This document shows positions 24,815-32,733 of a stretch of DNA of 64,000 nucleotides, one piece after another. The translations under genes and the position numbers were made by a program. The notes under the pieces were generated by a model. The model was not told the origin of the DNA. It did no database searches and saw nothing but the letters and a program-made list of their open reading frames with translations. The stretch covers positions 1 through 64,000 of the forward strand of contig DATLNC010000082.1 of the NCBI GenBank assembly GCA_035536935.1, written 5' to 3'. Each line of letters begins with the position of its first letter. Within the stretch, counting starts at the first letter, position 1. The stretch comes from DATMER01 sp035536935 (GTDB lineage Bacteria > Acidobacteriota > Thermoanaerobaculia > Multivoradales > UBA5704).

Positions 24815-25750
24815 ATGGTCGATCTCGCCGAAATCCGGGCCGCGCGCGAGCGCCTCAGGCGGCATGTCCGCCGTACGCCTCTGGTCCGTGCCGTTGGCCT
24901 GAGGGAAGCTCCTGCTGGCCGGCTGTCATTGAAACTGGAGACACTGCAGGTCACAGGCTCATTCAAGGCTCGCGGAGCTACCAACAAAGTGCTTACGCTG
25001 CCGCCCGATCAGGTGGGGAAAGGGCTGGTCACCGCGTCGGGCGGCAACCATGGACTGGGCGTGGCTTACGCCGGCTGGCTGGCGAAGGTGCCGGCGACGA
25101 TTTTTCTGCCTGCGAACGTCCCCCAGGCGAAGATCGCCCGCTTCGAGGCCTGGGGGGCGGAAGTCGTGCGGGAGGGAACGGTCTGGGACGAAGCCGACCA
25201 GGCCGCGCGTGAGGTCGCGGAGCGGAAAGGCCTCGCCTATGTCCACGCGTTCGCGGACCCGGCAGTGGTTGCAGGCCAGGGCACGATCGGATTGGAGATC
25301 CTGGAGGATGCTCCGGAGACCGGCGTCGTCCTGGTGGCGATCGGCGGCGGCGGGCTGATCTCGGGTGTCGCCACGGCGGTCAAGGCCATGGCTCCCGGCG
25401 TGCGGGTGATCGGTGTGGAGCCGGTGGGAGCACCGACTCTCTACGAGAGCGTGCGGGCGGGCGCCGTGGTGGAGCTCGAGCGCATCACGACGGCAGCGAA
25501 CACCCTGGCGCCGCGCAGGAGCGCCGAGATGAACCTGCGCATCATCCAGAAGACCGTCGAGGAGATCGTGCTCGTCACCGACGAGGAGATGCGGGAGGCG
25601 GCGCGCTGGCTCTGGCTGGAGCTGGGTATCGCGGCCGAGCTGTCCGGAGCCGCGGCCGTGGCCGCCTGGCTGAACGGCAAGGTGCTGGTGGGGGAGGGAG
25701 AGAGCGTCTGCGGCCTGGTCTGCGGAGCTGGGAGCGAGGGAGTGGCCTAG
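24815..25750 (+). CDS. threonine/serine dehydratase-like PLP enzyme
   Basis: Fold-type II PLP enzyme of 311 residues. The Schiff-base lysine lies in LETLQVTGSFKARGATNKV, the substrate-binding loop is SGGNHGLGVAYAG and the Gly-rich phosphate loop IGGGGLISGVATAVK. Members deaminate threonine or serine to 2-oxoacids, or act as racemases or related ammonia-lyases. There is no C-terminal ACT regulatory domain, so it resembles the catabolic/short type rather than feedback-regulated IlvA. The initiating ATG is 20 bp after the operator palindrome, so XRE binding could block its promoter. The stop codon touches the first unit of the 21-bp repeat array. Confidence 0.88.
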   Translation: MVDLAEIRAARERLRRHVRRTPLVRAVGLREAPAGRLSLKLETLQVTGSFKARGATNKVLTLPPDQVGKGLVTASGGNHGLGVAYAGWLAKVPATIFLPANVPQAKIARFEAWGAEVVREGTVWDEADQAAREVAERKGLAYVHAFADPAVVAGQGTIGLEILEDAPETGVVLVAIGGGGLISGVATAVKAMAPGVRVIGVEPVGAPTLYESVRAGAVVELERITTAANTLAPRRSAEMNLRIIQKTVEEIVLVTDEEMREAARWLWLELGIAAELSGAAAVAAWLNGKVLVGEGESVCGLVCGAGSEGVA

Positions 25751-26001
25751 AAACCAGCGGGTAGACGGAGCTACCCGCCGCGGGAGCCTCCATACCCGCC
25801 GGTGGACCGAGCCAACCCGCTGGTTTGCCGTCGCAACCCAGGTCTTTCGTGATGCAACCCGCCGGTTTTGTGTCCCAACCCGCTGGTTTCACGCCGCTAC
25901 CCGTAGGTTGCTCCTCGCCAACGGCCGGTTTGGCCTGGAAACCCGCGGGTGGAGCGTGCCAACCGCCGGGTTGGCCGCTCCAATCCGCGGGTTGGCTTCC
26001 C
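25750..26001. repeat. 21-bp tandem array of AACC-N4-GGTT palindromes (12 units)
   Basis: Twelve consecutive units of exactly 21 bp. The best units read CAACCCGCTGGTT or CAACCCGCCGGTT followed by about 8 variable bases. The core is a 12-bp inverted repeat (AACC-N4-GGTT, in one unit AACCCGCGGGTG). The core is conserved and the linkers are not, so selection or copying acts on the palindrome. The period is two DNA helical turns. A frame through the array gives heptads such as QPAGFVS, but an in-frame stop in unit 1 and lack of a good start argue against a protein. Flanking genes are the dehydratase-like gene and an unknown minus-strand gene whose stop overlaps the last unit. Confidence 0.85.
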
Positions 26002-26495
26002 TACTTGAGCCGGCCGGCCGCCCGCGCCATGGAGATCCTCCCCACGTGCTGGAGGGCGAGGCCTCCGGCGGCTTCGAGGAGCCAGGCGAAATCGTAGGGA
26101 GAGGACAGCAGTGCGTCGAGCACGTTCAGGCCCGCGACCAGCTCCTCGTCGAACAACCGCAGGTGTCCGGCGAGCTCGCCGGAGCGGTACACTGGAAAGC
26201 CGCGGCCGCCGTCCTCGTCCTTTCCCAACCGGTAGCGCTTCTCCCTGCCGGTGCCCGGCAGGACGGCTGCGGCGAGCTGGGCGATCTCCACGGACTCGAA
26301 GGCGGCGTACGGCACATCTTCCGCTGGCCGCAGCACGGCGTGACCGCCCTCGTGTCGTGCTTCGACGCTCCATGGGCCGGCGTAGTCGGCCTCGGCCGCG
26401 GTGAGGGGCTCGTCCCGCTCGTTCAGCAAGGCCAGGTAGTCCTCCTCGAACGCGTTGGACGGCAGGGTGTTGCCACTGGTTCTGTTCGTCATCAC
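26001..26495 (-). CDS. protein of unknown function
   Basis: Soluble protein of 164 residues without recognised domain. The N-terminal third is acidic (NAFEEDYLALLNERDEPLTA), the middle has a WSVEARHEGGHAVLRPAED segment and several short strands (KRYRLGKDEDGGRGFPVYRS), and the end is helical (LNVLDALLSSPYDFAWLLEA). No signal peptide or membrane helix. Its stop codon overlaps the last unit of the 21-bp array, and a TTACGC/GCGTAA inverted repeat lies 34 bp upstream of its start, so it may be under the same XRE regulator as the dehydratase. The start could be either of two tandem ATGs. Confidence 0.6.
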   Translation of the reverse strand: MMTNRTSGNTLPSNAFEEDYLALLNERDEPLTAAEADYAGPWSVEARHEGGHAVLRPAEDVPYAAFESVEIAQLAAAVLPGTGREKRYRLGKDEDGGRGFPVYRSGELAGHLRLFDEELVAGLNVLDALLSSPYDFAWLLEAAGGLALQHVGRISMARAAGRLK

Positions 26496-26528
26496 GACCG
26501 CTCCTCCCGATGGATGTTTACGCCTCCG

Positions 26529-26546
26529 TTACGCCAAGCAGCGTAA
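26529..26546. promoter_or_regulatory. TTACGC-N6-GCGTAA inverted repeat
   Basis: Two 6-bp inverted arms, TTACGC and GCGTAA, separated by CAAGCA, just upstream of the minus-strand unknown gene. The GCGTAA word is the same as in the XRE operator array at 24748-24795, but here the half-sites point outward. Shared regulation with that locus is an inference from the word match. Confidence 0.4.
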
Positions 26547-26585
26547 GAGAAGCCGGAGCGGAAGTCAACAACTTTTGTCGCTCGA

Positions 26586-27527
26586 TCAGAACTCGCCGAC
26601 GAAGCCGATCTCGGGCTCCAGGCGATGGCCGGTACGCTGCTCGACCACCTCCTGGATGCGGGCGATCAGGGCACGGACGTCGGCGGCCGTGGCGGTGCCC
26701 TCCGGGCCTGAGACATTGATGAGAATGTTGGCGTGGCGGGGGGTGACCATGGCGCCGCCGATCCGGGTCCCCTTGAGGCCGCACTCGTCGATCAGGCGGC
26801 CGGCGCCGATCCCCGCGATCTTCTTGAAGATGGAACCGGCGCTCGGCTCGGTGTCCAGGGGCGGGTGCCGCTCGCGCCGCCATTGCAGGTTCTCTTCCAT
26901 CACCTGGCGCATGCGGGCTCGATCGTCCGGCTGGAGCTGGAAGGTGGCGGCGAGGACGACGTCGCGGCGGTGGTGGAGGATGGAGTCGTCGTAGCCGAAC
27001 TCGAAGTAGCCGGCGCCCACGGTCTTGCGCTCGCCCTCCTCGGTGAGGATCTCGGCGGAATGGGTGACCTCCTCGATGAACATGGTGCGCTCGCGCGCCG
27101 GGGCCGGGGCCAGGAAGTGGAGGTTCTGCCAGAGCGCTCCGCCCACGGTCGAGGGGATGCCCACGTAGTGCTCCAGGCCGGACAGCCCGTGCGACACCGC
27201 CAGCTCGATCAGCTCCGGATAAACCACCGCGCCGCTCTCCGCCCACACCCTGCCGTCCGGCAGGACCTCCATGTGCCGGGCCGTGTTGCGGATGACCAGC
27301 CCGCGGAAGCCCCGGTCGCCGATCAGGATGTTCGCGCCCATCCCCAGGAGGAAGAAGGGGACTCCGTGCTCCCGGGCCGCGAGGATCGCCCGCGCCAGCT
27401 CGTCCGCGGTCCGCGGCTCGTAGAAGAGGTCGGCCGGCCCGCCGATCCGGAAGGTGGTGTAGGGGGCGAGGACCTCGTCCCGCCGTACCCGGCCCGCCCC
27501 CAGAGCTTCAAGAATCGGTGCGCTCAC
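26586..27527 (-). CDS. murB: UDP-N-acetylenolpyruvoylglucosamine reductase MurB
   Basis: FAD-dependent enzyme of 313 residues completing UDP-N-acetylmuramic acid synthesis for peptidoglycan. The FAD-binding blocks TTFRIGGPADLF and GMGANILIGDRGF are present, as are GIPSTVGGALWQNLH, the catalytic serine region PSAGSIFKKI and the C-terminal AMVTPRHANILIN. The GTG start overlaps the rpiB stop (GTGA). The gene is not in a dcw cluster here; its partners are rpiB and an RNA methyltransferase. Confidence 0.95.
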   Translation of the reverse strand: MSAPILEALGAGRVRRDEVLAPYTTFRIGGPADLFYEPRTADELARAILAAREHGVPFFLLGMGANILIGDRGFRGLVIRNTARHMEVLPDGRVWAESGAVVYPELIELAVSHGLSGLEHYVGIPSTVGGALWQNLHFLAPAPARERTMFIEEVTHSAEILTEEGERKTVGAGYFEFGYDDSILHHRRDVVLAATFQLQPDDRARMRQVMEENLQWRRERHPPLDTEPSAGSIFKKIAGIGAGRLIDECGLKGTRIGGAMVTPRHANILINVSGPEGTATAADVRALIARIQEVVEQRTGHRLEPEIGFVGEF

Positions 27528-27952
27528 GCGTCGAGAAGCTGGATCCGCCGGACGTGGCGACCGCCTTCGAAGGGGGTCTCCAGCCAGATCCGGACGATGT
27601 CGAGGGCGGTCTCCAGCGTCATCATGCGCTGGCCGAGGGAGATCATGTTGGCGTCGTTGTGCTGGCGGCCGAGGCGGGCGGACTCGGCGTTCCAGCAGAG
27701 CGCGCAGCGGACGCCGCGCACGCGGTTGGCGGCCATGGCCTCGCCGTTGCCCGAGCCGCCGAGCACGATGCCGCGCTCCAGCTCGCCGCCGGCGACCGCC
27801 TCGGCCACGGGACGGATGTAGGTGGGATAGTCCACCGACTCCTCCGAGTCCGTCCCGAAGTCGCGCACCTCGTGCCCCTGTCCGGCGAGGAAGCGCTTGA
27901 TCTCTTCCTTGTAGCGGTAGCCCGCGTGGTCCGAGCCGATGCCGATCTTCAT
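27524..27952 (-). CDS. rpiB: ribose 5-phosphate isomerase B (RpiB/LacAB family)
   Basis: Enzyme of 142 residues interconverting ribose 5-phosphate and ribulose 5-phosphate. The N-terminal IGIGSDHAGYRYKEEI block and the anion-hole region HNDANMISLGQRM identify the family. The active-site loop reads GGSGNGEAMAANRV rather than CGTGxGMSIAANK: this is the mycobacterial-type variant, in which a Glu replaces the catalytic Cys as base. An ATG 12 bases further upstream (27964) is an alternative start. It lies between SpoU and murB on the minus strand. Confidence 0.92.
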   Translation of the reverse strand: MKIGIGSDHAGYRYKEEIKRFLAGQGHEVRDFGTDSEESVDYPTYIRPVAEAVAGGELERGIVLGGSGNGEAMAANRVRGVRCALCWNAESARLGRQHNDANMISLGQRMMTLETALDIVRIWLETPFEGGRHVRRIQLLDA

Positions 27953-27960
27953 GATGGACC

Positions 27961-28740
27961 TCATGGCCGCATTAAACCACGCCGCCGTACTTCGAAGAGC
28001 ACCAGGGCCGCGGCGACCGTGGCGTTCAGGGACTCCACCGGCGGCTCGATGGAGACGGTCAGGCGCAGGTCGGCGCGCTCCCGGAGAGCGGGGGAGAGGC
28101 CGGGGCCCTCGGCACCCAGGGCGAGCACGAGCGAGCCGTCCAGGGAAGCTTGCCAGAGGTCTTCGCCCTCGCGGGGCACCAGGGCCATCCAGCGCGGCCG
28201 GACGGAGGCGAGGTGGCGGTCCACCGCCGCGGCCTCGCATCCGACGGCGACCGGCAGCCGCAGCAGGCTTCCGGCCGAGGCGCGGAGGGCGCGCGGATGG
28301 TTCGGATGGGCCGTGCCCGGGGAGAGCGCGAGCCCGGCCGCTCCGGAAGCCTCCGCGACCCGCGCGAGAGCTCCCAGATTGCCGGGGTCCTGCAATCCGT
28401 CCAGAAAGAGATAGACTCCGCCGTCGCGGACGGGCAGCGACCCGACGCCGGAGCGGGGGAGGCGGGCCACGGCGAGGATGCCGCGGGGTGAGTCGGAGTC
28501 GGTCAGCTCCTCCAGCAGGGGGGGCTCGATCTCGAGCGGTGCGATCGGGAGATGGCGGACGACGCGCAACCCATCGGGCGTCTCCAGCCAGGCCGGGGTG
28601 GCCAGGACGGTCTCCAGCTCGTGACCGGCGGCGATGGCCTCCTCGACCAGGTGCGGCCCCTCCAACAGGGCGTGGTCACCTTTACTTCGCCGGAGGCGGC
28701 GAATATCCTTCAATTTCTGGTTGTGGCGGCTGGTAATCAT
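27961..28740 (-). CDS. SpoU/TrmH family RNA 2'-O-methyltransferase
   Basis: SPOUT-fold methyltransferase of 259 residues. An N-terminal substrate-binding part starts ITSRHNQKLKDIRRLRRSKG with an EGPHLVEEA block. The C-terminal knotted domain has motif 2 (FLDGLQDPGNLGALAR), motif 3 region (LALGAEGPGLSP) and the SAM-binding SLNATVAAALVLFE. These enzymes methylate a ribose in tRNA or 23S rRNA; the site cannot be told. The ATG abuts the divergent YjjX-like gene so closely that both start codons form one CATATG. Confidence 0.9.
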   Translation of the reverse strand: MITSRHNQKLKDIRRLRRSKGDHALLEGPHLVEEAIAAGHELETVLATPAWLETPDGLRVVRHLPIAPLEIEPPLLEELTDSDSPRGILAVARLPRSGVGSLPVRDGGVYLFLDGLQDPGNLGALARVAEASGAAGLALSPGTAHPNHPRALRASAGSLLRLPVAVGCEAAAVDRHLASVRPRWMALVPREGEDLWQASLDGSLVLALGAEGPGLSPALRERADLRLTVSIEPPVESLNATVAAALVLFEVRRRGLMRP

Positions 28741-29334
28741 ATGGCGACAGATATCAGGAATTTCTGGCAAAAGCTCCAATCGGGTGTCGAGGTCGCGGTG
28801 GCCGGGAACAACTCGGAGACGCTGCTCGGCGTGCGCGACGCGTTCCTGCGCTACTTCCACGACGGCCACGACAAGATCGTGTCGGTGGCGGTGGTGCCGC
28901 AGCCCGTGGAGCCGCCGCCGATCGGGCTGCCGGTCTCGGACGAGGAGACCCTTGGGCTGGCGCGCAGCTATGTCCGCGAAATGGAGGAGCGGCTCGGCGA
29001 CACCTACCAGTTCTACATGGCGGCCGAGGGCGGCATCCAGGCCCTGGAGGTGGACGGCAGTCTCCTCTACTTCATCCGCAACTGGGCCGTGGTGCGCACC
29101 CCGCTGGGCGAGGCCTGGGGATCCAGCGGCTCGGTGCAGCTCCCCGACCGCCTGATCGCCGGCCTGGACAGCGCGCAGATCCCGTTCGCCATCCCCGGGA
29201 CCCGGCGGGGCGGCGGCATGATCCGGGCGCTCACCGGCGGGCTGGAGACGCGGCGCAAGGCCGTCTCCACCTCCACCCTGCACGCCATCGCGACCCTGTT
29301 CTACGGCGTGCTGGAGAGCCGGCCCATCCGCTGA
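28741..29334 (+). CDS. DUF84/YjjX-like inosine/xanthosine triphosphatase
   Basis: Protein of 197 residues resembling the YjjX/DUF84 house-cleaning NTPases, which hydrolyse ITP and XTP. Matching parts are the N-terminal VEVAVAGNNSETLLGVRDAF (normally N-P-V-K-I-x-A-V), SDEETLGLARSYVREMEE and a Gly-rich FYMAAEGGIQALE followed by the strand LYFIRNWAVV. The match is moderate: the usual NPxK entry is replaced by NNSE. The start at 28741 is the first ATG in a frame that continues upstream. Soluble, probably cytoplasmic. Confidence 0.68.
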   Translation: MATDIRNFWQKLQSGVEVAVAGNNSETLLGVRDAFLRYFHDGHDKIVSVAVVPQPVEPPPIGLPVSDEETLGLARSYVREMEERLGDTYQFYMAAEGGIQALEVDGSLLYFIRNWAVVRTPLGEAWGSSGSVQLPDRLIAGLDSAQIPFAIPGTRRGGGMIRALTGGLETRRKAVSTSTLHAIATLFYGVLESRPIR

Positions 29335-29385
29335 GTCCCGGATTCGCCCGGGTCGAGCACCTTAGAGTCGTATGCCGGTCCGCGT

Positions 29386-29415
29386 TTGACCGGCTCCTGC
29401 GACACTTGGTAGCAT
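29386..29415 (+). promoter_or_regulatory. candidate sigma-70 promoter of metK
   Basis: TTGACC (29386-29391) and TAGCAT (29410-29415) are separated by 18 bp and lie 43 bp upstream of the metK start. The -35 box differs from consensus at one base; the -10 box keeps the TA at positions 1-2 and the final T. The TAGxxT -10 form recurs before the three sigma-factor genes downstream. Confidence 0.5.
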
Positions 29416-29457
29416 GCGCCGCCAGTTTCGAACGGGAACCCCCAGGATAGAGGTGCG

Positions 29458-30630
29458 ATGATGAACGAACAAGAAGCACACCTGTTTACGTCGGAGTCCG
29501 TGACCGAGGGCCACCCGGACAAGGTGGCGGACCAGATCTCCGATGCGATCCTGGACGAGGTGCTCCGGCAGGATGCCACCGGGCGCGTGGCCTGCGAGAC
29601 CCTGGTGACCACGGACATGATCGTCCTCGCGGGCGAGATCACCACCCACGCGCATGTCGACTTCGTCGGCGTGGCCCGCCAGGTCGTCGCGGACATCGGC
29701 TACGACCGCTCCGAATTCGGCTTCGACAGCCGCAGCTGCAAGGTGCTCCTGACCATCAACCGGCAGTCCCCGGACATCGCCCAGGGAGTCGATACGGGCG
29801 GCGCGGGCGACCAGGGGCTGATGTTCGGCTTCGCCTGCCGCGAGACCCCGGAGCTGATGCCGCTGCCGATCCTCCTCTCCCATCGCCTGACCCGCCGCCT
29901 GGCCGCGGCGCGCCGGGACGGCGAGATCCCCTGGCTGCGGCCCGACGGCAAGGCGCAGGTGACGGTGGAGTACGAAGGCAAGAAGCCGGTCGGCGTGCGG
30001 ACCGTGGTCATCTCCACCCAGCACGACCCCGACGTCTCCCAGGAGGAGATCGGCGATACGGTCATCGAGAAGATCGTGAAGCCCACGATCCCCAGGGAGC
30101 TGCTGGACGAGACGACGGTCTACCACATCAACCCGACCGGCCGGTTCGTGACCGGCGGTCCGCACGGCGACTGCGGCCTCACCGGCCGCAAGATCATCGT
30201 CGACACCTACGGCGGCTATGGCCGTCACGGTGGCGGCGCCTTCTCGGGGAAGGATCCGACGAAGGTGGACCGCTCGGCCTGCTACATGGCCCGCCATGTG
30301 GCCAAGAACCTGGTCGCGGCCGGCATCGCCGAGCGCATCGAGGTGCAGATCGCCTACGCCATCGGCGTGGTCGATCCGGTGTCCGTGCGTGTCGACAGCT
30401 TCGGCACCGGCCAGATCGGCGACGGCGAGATGGAGAGGCTGGTCCGCGCTCACTTCCCGCTCTCTCCGCGCGGCATCATCGAGTATCTCGATCTGCGCCG
30501 CCCGATCTACCGTGCGACGGCGGCCTATGGCCACTTCGGCCGCTTGGAGGAAGGCTTCACCTGGGAGCGCACCCACCGGGCCGAGGAGCTGCGCGCCGCG
30601 GCCGGCGTAGAAGAGATGGCTACCGCCTGA
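29458..30630 (+). CDS. metK: S-adenosylmethionine synthetase
   Basis: Enzyme of 390 residues forming S-adenosylmethionine from methionine and ATP. Signature elements are SVTEGHPDKVADQISDA, the hexapeptide GAGDQG, FVTGGPHGDCGLTGRKIIVD and GGGAFSGKDPTKVDRS with K and D metal/phosphate ligands. Length equals that of the family. Either of two tandem ATGs (29458, 29461) can be the start, behind an AGAGG site. A sigma-70-like promoter is 43 bp upstream; no SAM riboswitch is apparent. Confidence 0.97.
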   Translation: MMNEQEAHLFTSESVTEGHPDKVADQISDAILDEVLRQDATGRVACETLVTTDMIVLAGEITTHAHVDFVGVARQVVADIGYDRSEFGFDSRSCKVLLTINRQSPDIAQGVDTGGAGDQGLMFGFACRETPELMPLPILLSHRLTRRLAAARRDGEIPWLRPDGKAQVTVEYEGKKPVGVRTVVISTQHDPDVSQEEIGDTVIEKIVKPTIPRELLDETTVYHINPTGRFVTGGPHGDCGLTGRKIIVDTYGGYGRHGGGAFSGKDPTKVDRSACYMARHVAKNLVAAGIAERIEVQIAYAIGVVDPVSVRVDSFGTGQIGDGEMERLVRAHFPLSPRGIIEYLDLRRPIYRATAAYGHFGRLEEGFTWERTHRAEELRAAAGVEEMATA

Positions 30631-30656
30631 AGCGCGCCTGAAGCGCGCCTGAAGCG
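30624..30656 (+). repeat. 11-bp tandem repeat at the metK 3' end
   Basis: CCTGAAG occurs at 30626, 30637 and 30648 within three copies of an 11-bp unit (GCGCGCCTGAA). The metK stop codon is inside the first copy, and the other copies keep the same TGA phase shift. It is probably a small slippage expansion. Confidence 0.6.
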
Positions 30657-30667
30657 AAAGCCGGCCC

Positions 30668-31108
30668 TCACTCCTCCTGCTGGTCTGCCCAGTTCTTGCC
30701 GTACTTGAGCACGTCGTGCTTCAGGAGGTCGAAGTCTCCCTGGCGCGGACCCGGCAGGGCATCCCGGTAGACCGTGTCGCAGCGGTAGCAGACCACCGCG
30801 TCCTTGAGCCTCCGGTAGAGCCAGACGTCCACCAGCCCGAAGACCGGCAGCGAAATGCCGAAAGTCCACGGCACCAGGGCTGCACCGGCCACCACGAGAA
30901 GGCAGCCGAGCGCGCGGTTGAAGTCGCGTTGACGGTAGAGATGGCGGCAGCCGCAGAGCGGGCAGACCTCGACGGCCGTCTCCGTCCAGCCGTCGCGGGT
31001 GACGGGCCGGACAGTACCGCAGCCTGGGCAGGGGAGCTCCGCCGTGTCGGGCGAGAGCACGGCAGGGAAGGGGAGGCCGCAGGAGCGGCACTGGGTGCGG
31101 ACACGCAT
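30668..31108 (-). CDS. zinc-ribbon membrane protein of unknown function
   Basis: Protein of 146 residues with two zinc-ribbon-like pairs at the N-terminus (CRSCG, CPGCG) and a third pair (CPLCGC). These are followed by hydrophobic stretches (LGCLLVVAGAALVPWTFG, LPVFGLVDVWLY) that make one or two membrane helices, then a further CYRCD. It is acidic at the C-terminus. No known family. The gene is followed in the same direction by the polytopic membrane protein upstream (start 31927), with a 3-bp gap, so the two are probably an operon and may act together. Confidence 0.65.
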   Translation of the reverse strand: MRVRTQCRSCGLPFPAVLSPDTAELPCPGCGTVRPVTRDGWTETAVEVCPLCGCRHLYRQRDFNRALGCLLVVAGAALVPWTFGISLPVFGLVDVWLYRRLKDAVVCYRCDTVYRDALPGPRQGDFDLLKHDVLKYGKNWADQQEE

Positions 31109-31111
31109 CCG

Positions 31112-31927
31112 TCAGACGGGGACGCCCGTAGTGACGCTCAGGTAGTAGGCGGTGATCTCGCCGATGAAGGCGCCCACGACCACGACGTACAGGATGCCGG
31201 TGGCAGACTGATTCGAGCGCTGGCGCGCGCAGTGAAGGGCCATGGCGGTGAGCGGCAGCACGATCGCCAGGCCCCAGAGCAGGCGGAACCAGAAGAAGAT
31301 GCCCTGTCCCCCGAAACCCGCCAGGACCCGCAGCGGATGGGGCTCGACCAGCTCGTTGACCCCCGCTGCGACCGCCAGGCTCGCGGCCACGGAGAGCACC
31401 CGCAGCAGCACCGTCCCCAGAAGCACCCAGGAGAACACGGTCAGGTGACGGAACGTCAGCCGGGGCGCGACCAGGTACCAATGCCCGAGGAGCATGGTGA
31501 TGAGCGACCAGCCGAGAAGGAGCGACGAGGCGATCAGGCTCGCCGTCAGCAGCGCGCCGCGGTGGGGGAGCGGCGTGAGCGGCGCCACCACGTGCGGACC
31601 GGCCAGGAGGAGGGCCGCGAGGCAGCCGAGGGTCGACAGCGTCAGCGGCCAGCGGCCGACGGACCAACGCTCGCGCCAGACCGCGGCGTAGTAGAGGAAG
31701 CCGCCCAGCAGAGCGGCGCCAAGGGCCGCCACGCCGGGTCCGGGCCGGTCGCCGAAGGGACGGAACGGGTGGAGAAGGACCACCGCCATGGCGAGTCCGA
31801 GGAGGCCCAGGATGACGAGCGCGTTCATCTGGAAGTAGCCGCGCCCCAGATCGTCTTCGGGGATCCAGTACAGGGTGGTGAGGGAGCCAAGGCTGACGGC
31901 GAGAAGGAACAGCAGGAAAACACCCAT
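31112..31927 (-). CDS. polytopic membrane protein of unknown function
   Basis: Integral membrane protein of 271 residues with about eight hydrophobic helices (for example GVFLLFLLAVSLGSLTTLYW, ALVILGLLGLAMAVVLL, TVFSWVLLGTVLLRVLSVAA, FRLLWGLAIVLPLTAMAL, ILYVVVVGAFIGEITAYYL). Loops are short and mildly basic on the predicted inner side (RQRSNQS). No catalytic motif or family is recognised. The ATG at 31927 was preferred to the far-upstream start because it directly precedes the first helix. It is the first gene of a pair with the zinc-ribbon protein. Confidence 0.65.
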   Translation of the reverse strand: MGVFLLFLLAVSLGSLTTLYWIPEDDLGRGYFQMNALVILGLLGLAMAVVLLHPFRPFGDRPGPGVAALGAALLGGFLYYAAVWRERWSVGRWPLTLSTLGCLAALLLAGPHVVAPLTPLPHRGALLTASLIASSLLLGWSLITMLLGHWYLVAPRLTFRHLTVFSWVLLGTVLLRVLSVAASLAVAAGVNELVEPHPLRVLAGFGGQGIFFWFRLLWGLAIVLPLTAMALHCARQRSNQSATGILYVVVVGAFIGEITAYYLSVTTGVPV

Positions 31928-32005
31928 TTGCCGCGATAGTATCAGGCCCGGAGCGGCCTCGGAGCAGCCCCCGCCGGTGCCCACGGGCCCGAGCGGAATC
32001 TCATC

Positions 32006-32034
32006 TGGACTTGGGACCACCGGGGTGTTAGCCT
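32006..32034 (+). promoter_or_regulatory. candidate promoter of the first sigma gene
   Basis: TGGACT (32006-32011), 17-bp spacer, TAGCCT (32029-32034). It ends 32 bp before the ATG at 32067. The same TGGAC(A/T)-N17/18-TAGxxT layout precedes the other two sigma genes of this locus. Confidence 0.5.
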
Positions 32035-32066
32035 AGCCCAAGTCGATAAACGACATTCTGGTGGAT

Positions 32067-32624
32067 ATGGCAACTCTGGATCATCCTGAACTGCGGGAAT
32101 CGCTGAACACTCTCCTCAAGACCTCCAGGCCGCGTCTGGAGCGGGTCCTGCGGAATTTCGAGATTCCTCCGGAGGATGCCGAAGACATCCTGCAGGACGC
32201 TCAGCTCACGCTGCTCTACAAGTGGGACAAGGTGCGCAGCCCCGAGAGCTGGCTCATCGGCACGGTCAAGAAAAAATGCATCATGTACTGGCGCAAGCGC
32301 CGCGGCAGCCTCTGCGAGGCCGTGGACACGGCAATCCTCGACCTGCTGGCCACGCCGCAGGCCCCCGATCAGGAGAAGACCGACCTGAGCACCGACCTCA
32401 GCCGGGTGCTCTCCCGCCTCTCCGCCCGGTGCCGCTCGCTGCTCCGGCTCCGCTACGGCATGGGGTACGGTCCCACCGAGGTGGCGGAGCAGATGGGCTA
32501 TCAGACGTCGAGCATCCGCAAAGTCACGAACCGCTGCTTGGCCGCCCTCACGCGCCAGCTCCTCGCCGTCGGCTTCCAAAGGGAGTTCGTGGGTGGGAGA
32601 GGGGAACCGCAGGAAGATGGTTGA
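32067..32624 (+). CDS. sigma-70 family (ECF-like) RNA polymerase sigma factor, copy 1
   Basis: Protein of 185 residues with only regions 2 and 4. Region 2 is IPPEDAEDILQDAQLTLLYK plus SWLIGTVKKKCIMYWRKRR (-10 recognition and core binding). Region 4 is LRYGMGYGPTEVAEQMGY followed by TSSIRKVTNRCLAALTRQLL (helix-turn-helix for -35). The linker contains a conserved CEAVDTAILDLLATPQAP segment shared with the two other sigma genes downstream. The ATG at 32067 is preferred; GTG 32061 also possible. No anti-sigma gene is adjacent, but two TPR proteins follow 2-4 kb on. The stimulus is unknown. Confidence 0.88.
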   Translation: MATLDHPELRESLNTLLKTSRPRLERVLRNFEIPPEDAEDILQDAQLTLLYKWDKVRSPESWLIGTVKKKCIMYWRKRRGSLCEAVDTAILDLLATPQAPDQEKTDLSTDLSRVLSRLSARCRSLLRLRYGMGYGPTEVAEQMGYQTSSIRKVTNRCLAALTRQLLAVGFQREFVGGRGEPQEDG

Positions 32625-32676
32625 GCACTCCCGCCAGCGGGAGAGCCGTTAGCTCACCTGCTTCGCAGCAGCGCTG

Positions 32677-32705
32677 TGGACAAAGCCGCAGAATGTTGGT
32701 AGCGT
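32677..32705 (+). promoter_or_regulatory. candidate promoter of the second sigma gene
   Basis: TGGACA (32677-32682), 17-bp spacer, TAGCGT (32700-32705). The -10 box covers the GTG at 32704, which argues that translation begins at the later ATG 32734. Confidence 0.5.
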
Positions 32706-32733
32706 GACGAAACAGTCACTCAGATCTACTGAC

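Noticed and set aside
25750..26001. CRISPR array
   Set aside because: Unit of 21 bp with linkers of only about 9 bp, degenerate cores, and no cas gene in the window.
29416..29457. SAM riboswitch upstream of metK
   Set aside because: The leader after the likely promoter is about 40 bases, too short for known SAM riboswitches, and no conserved core is visible.
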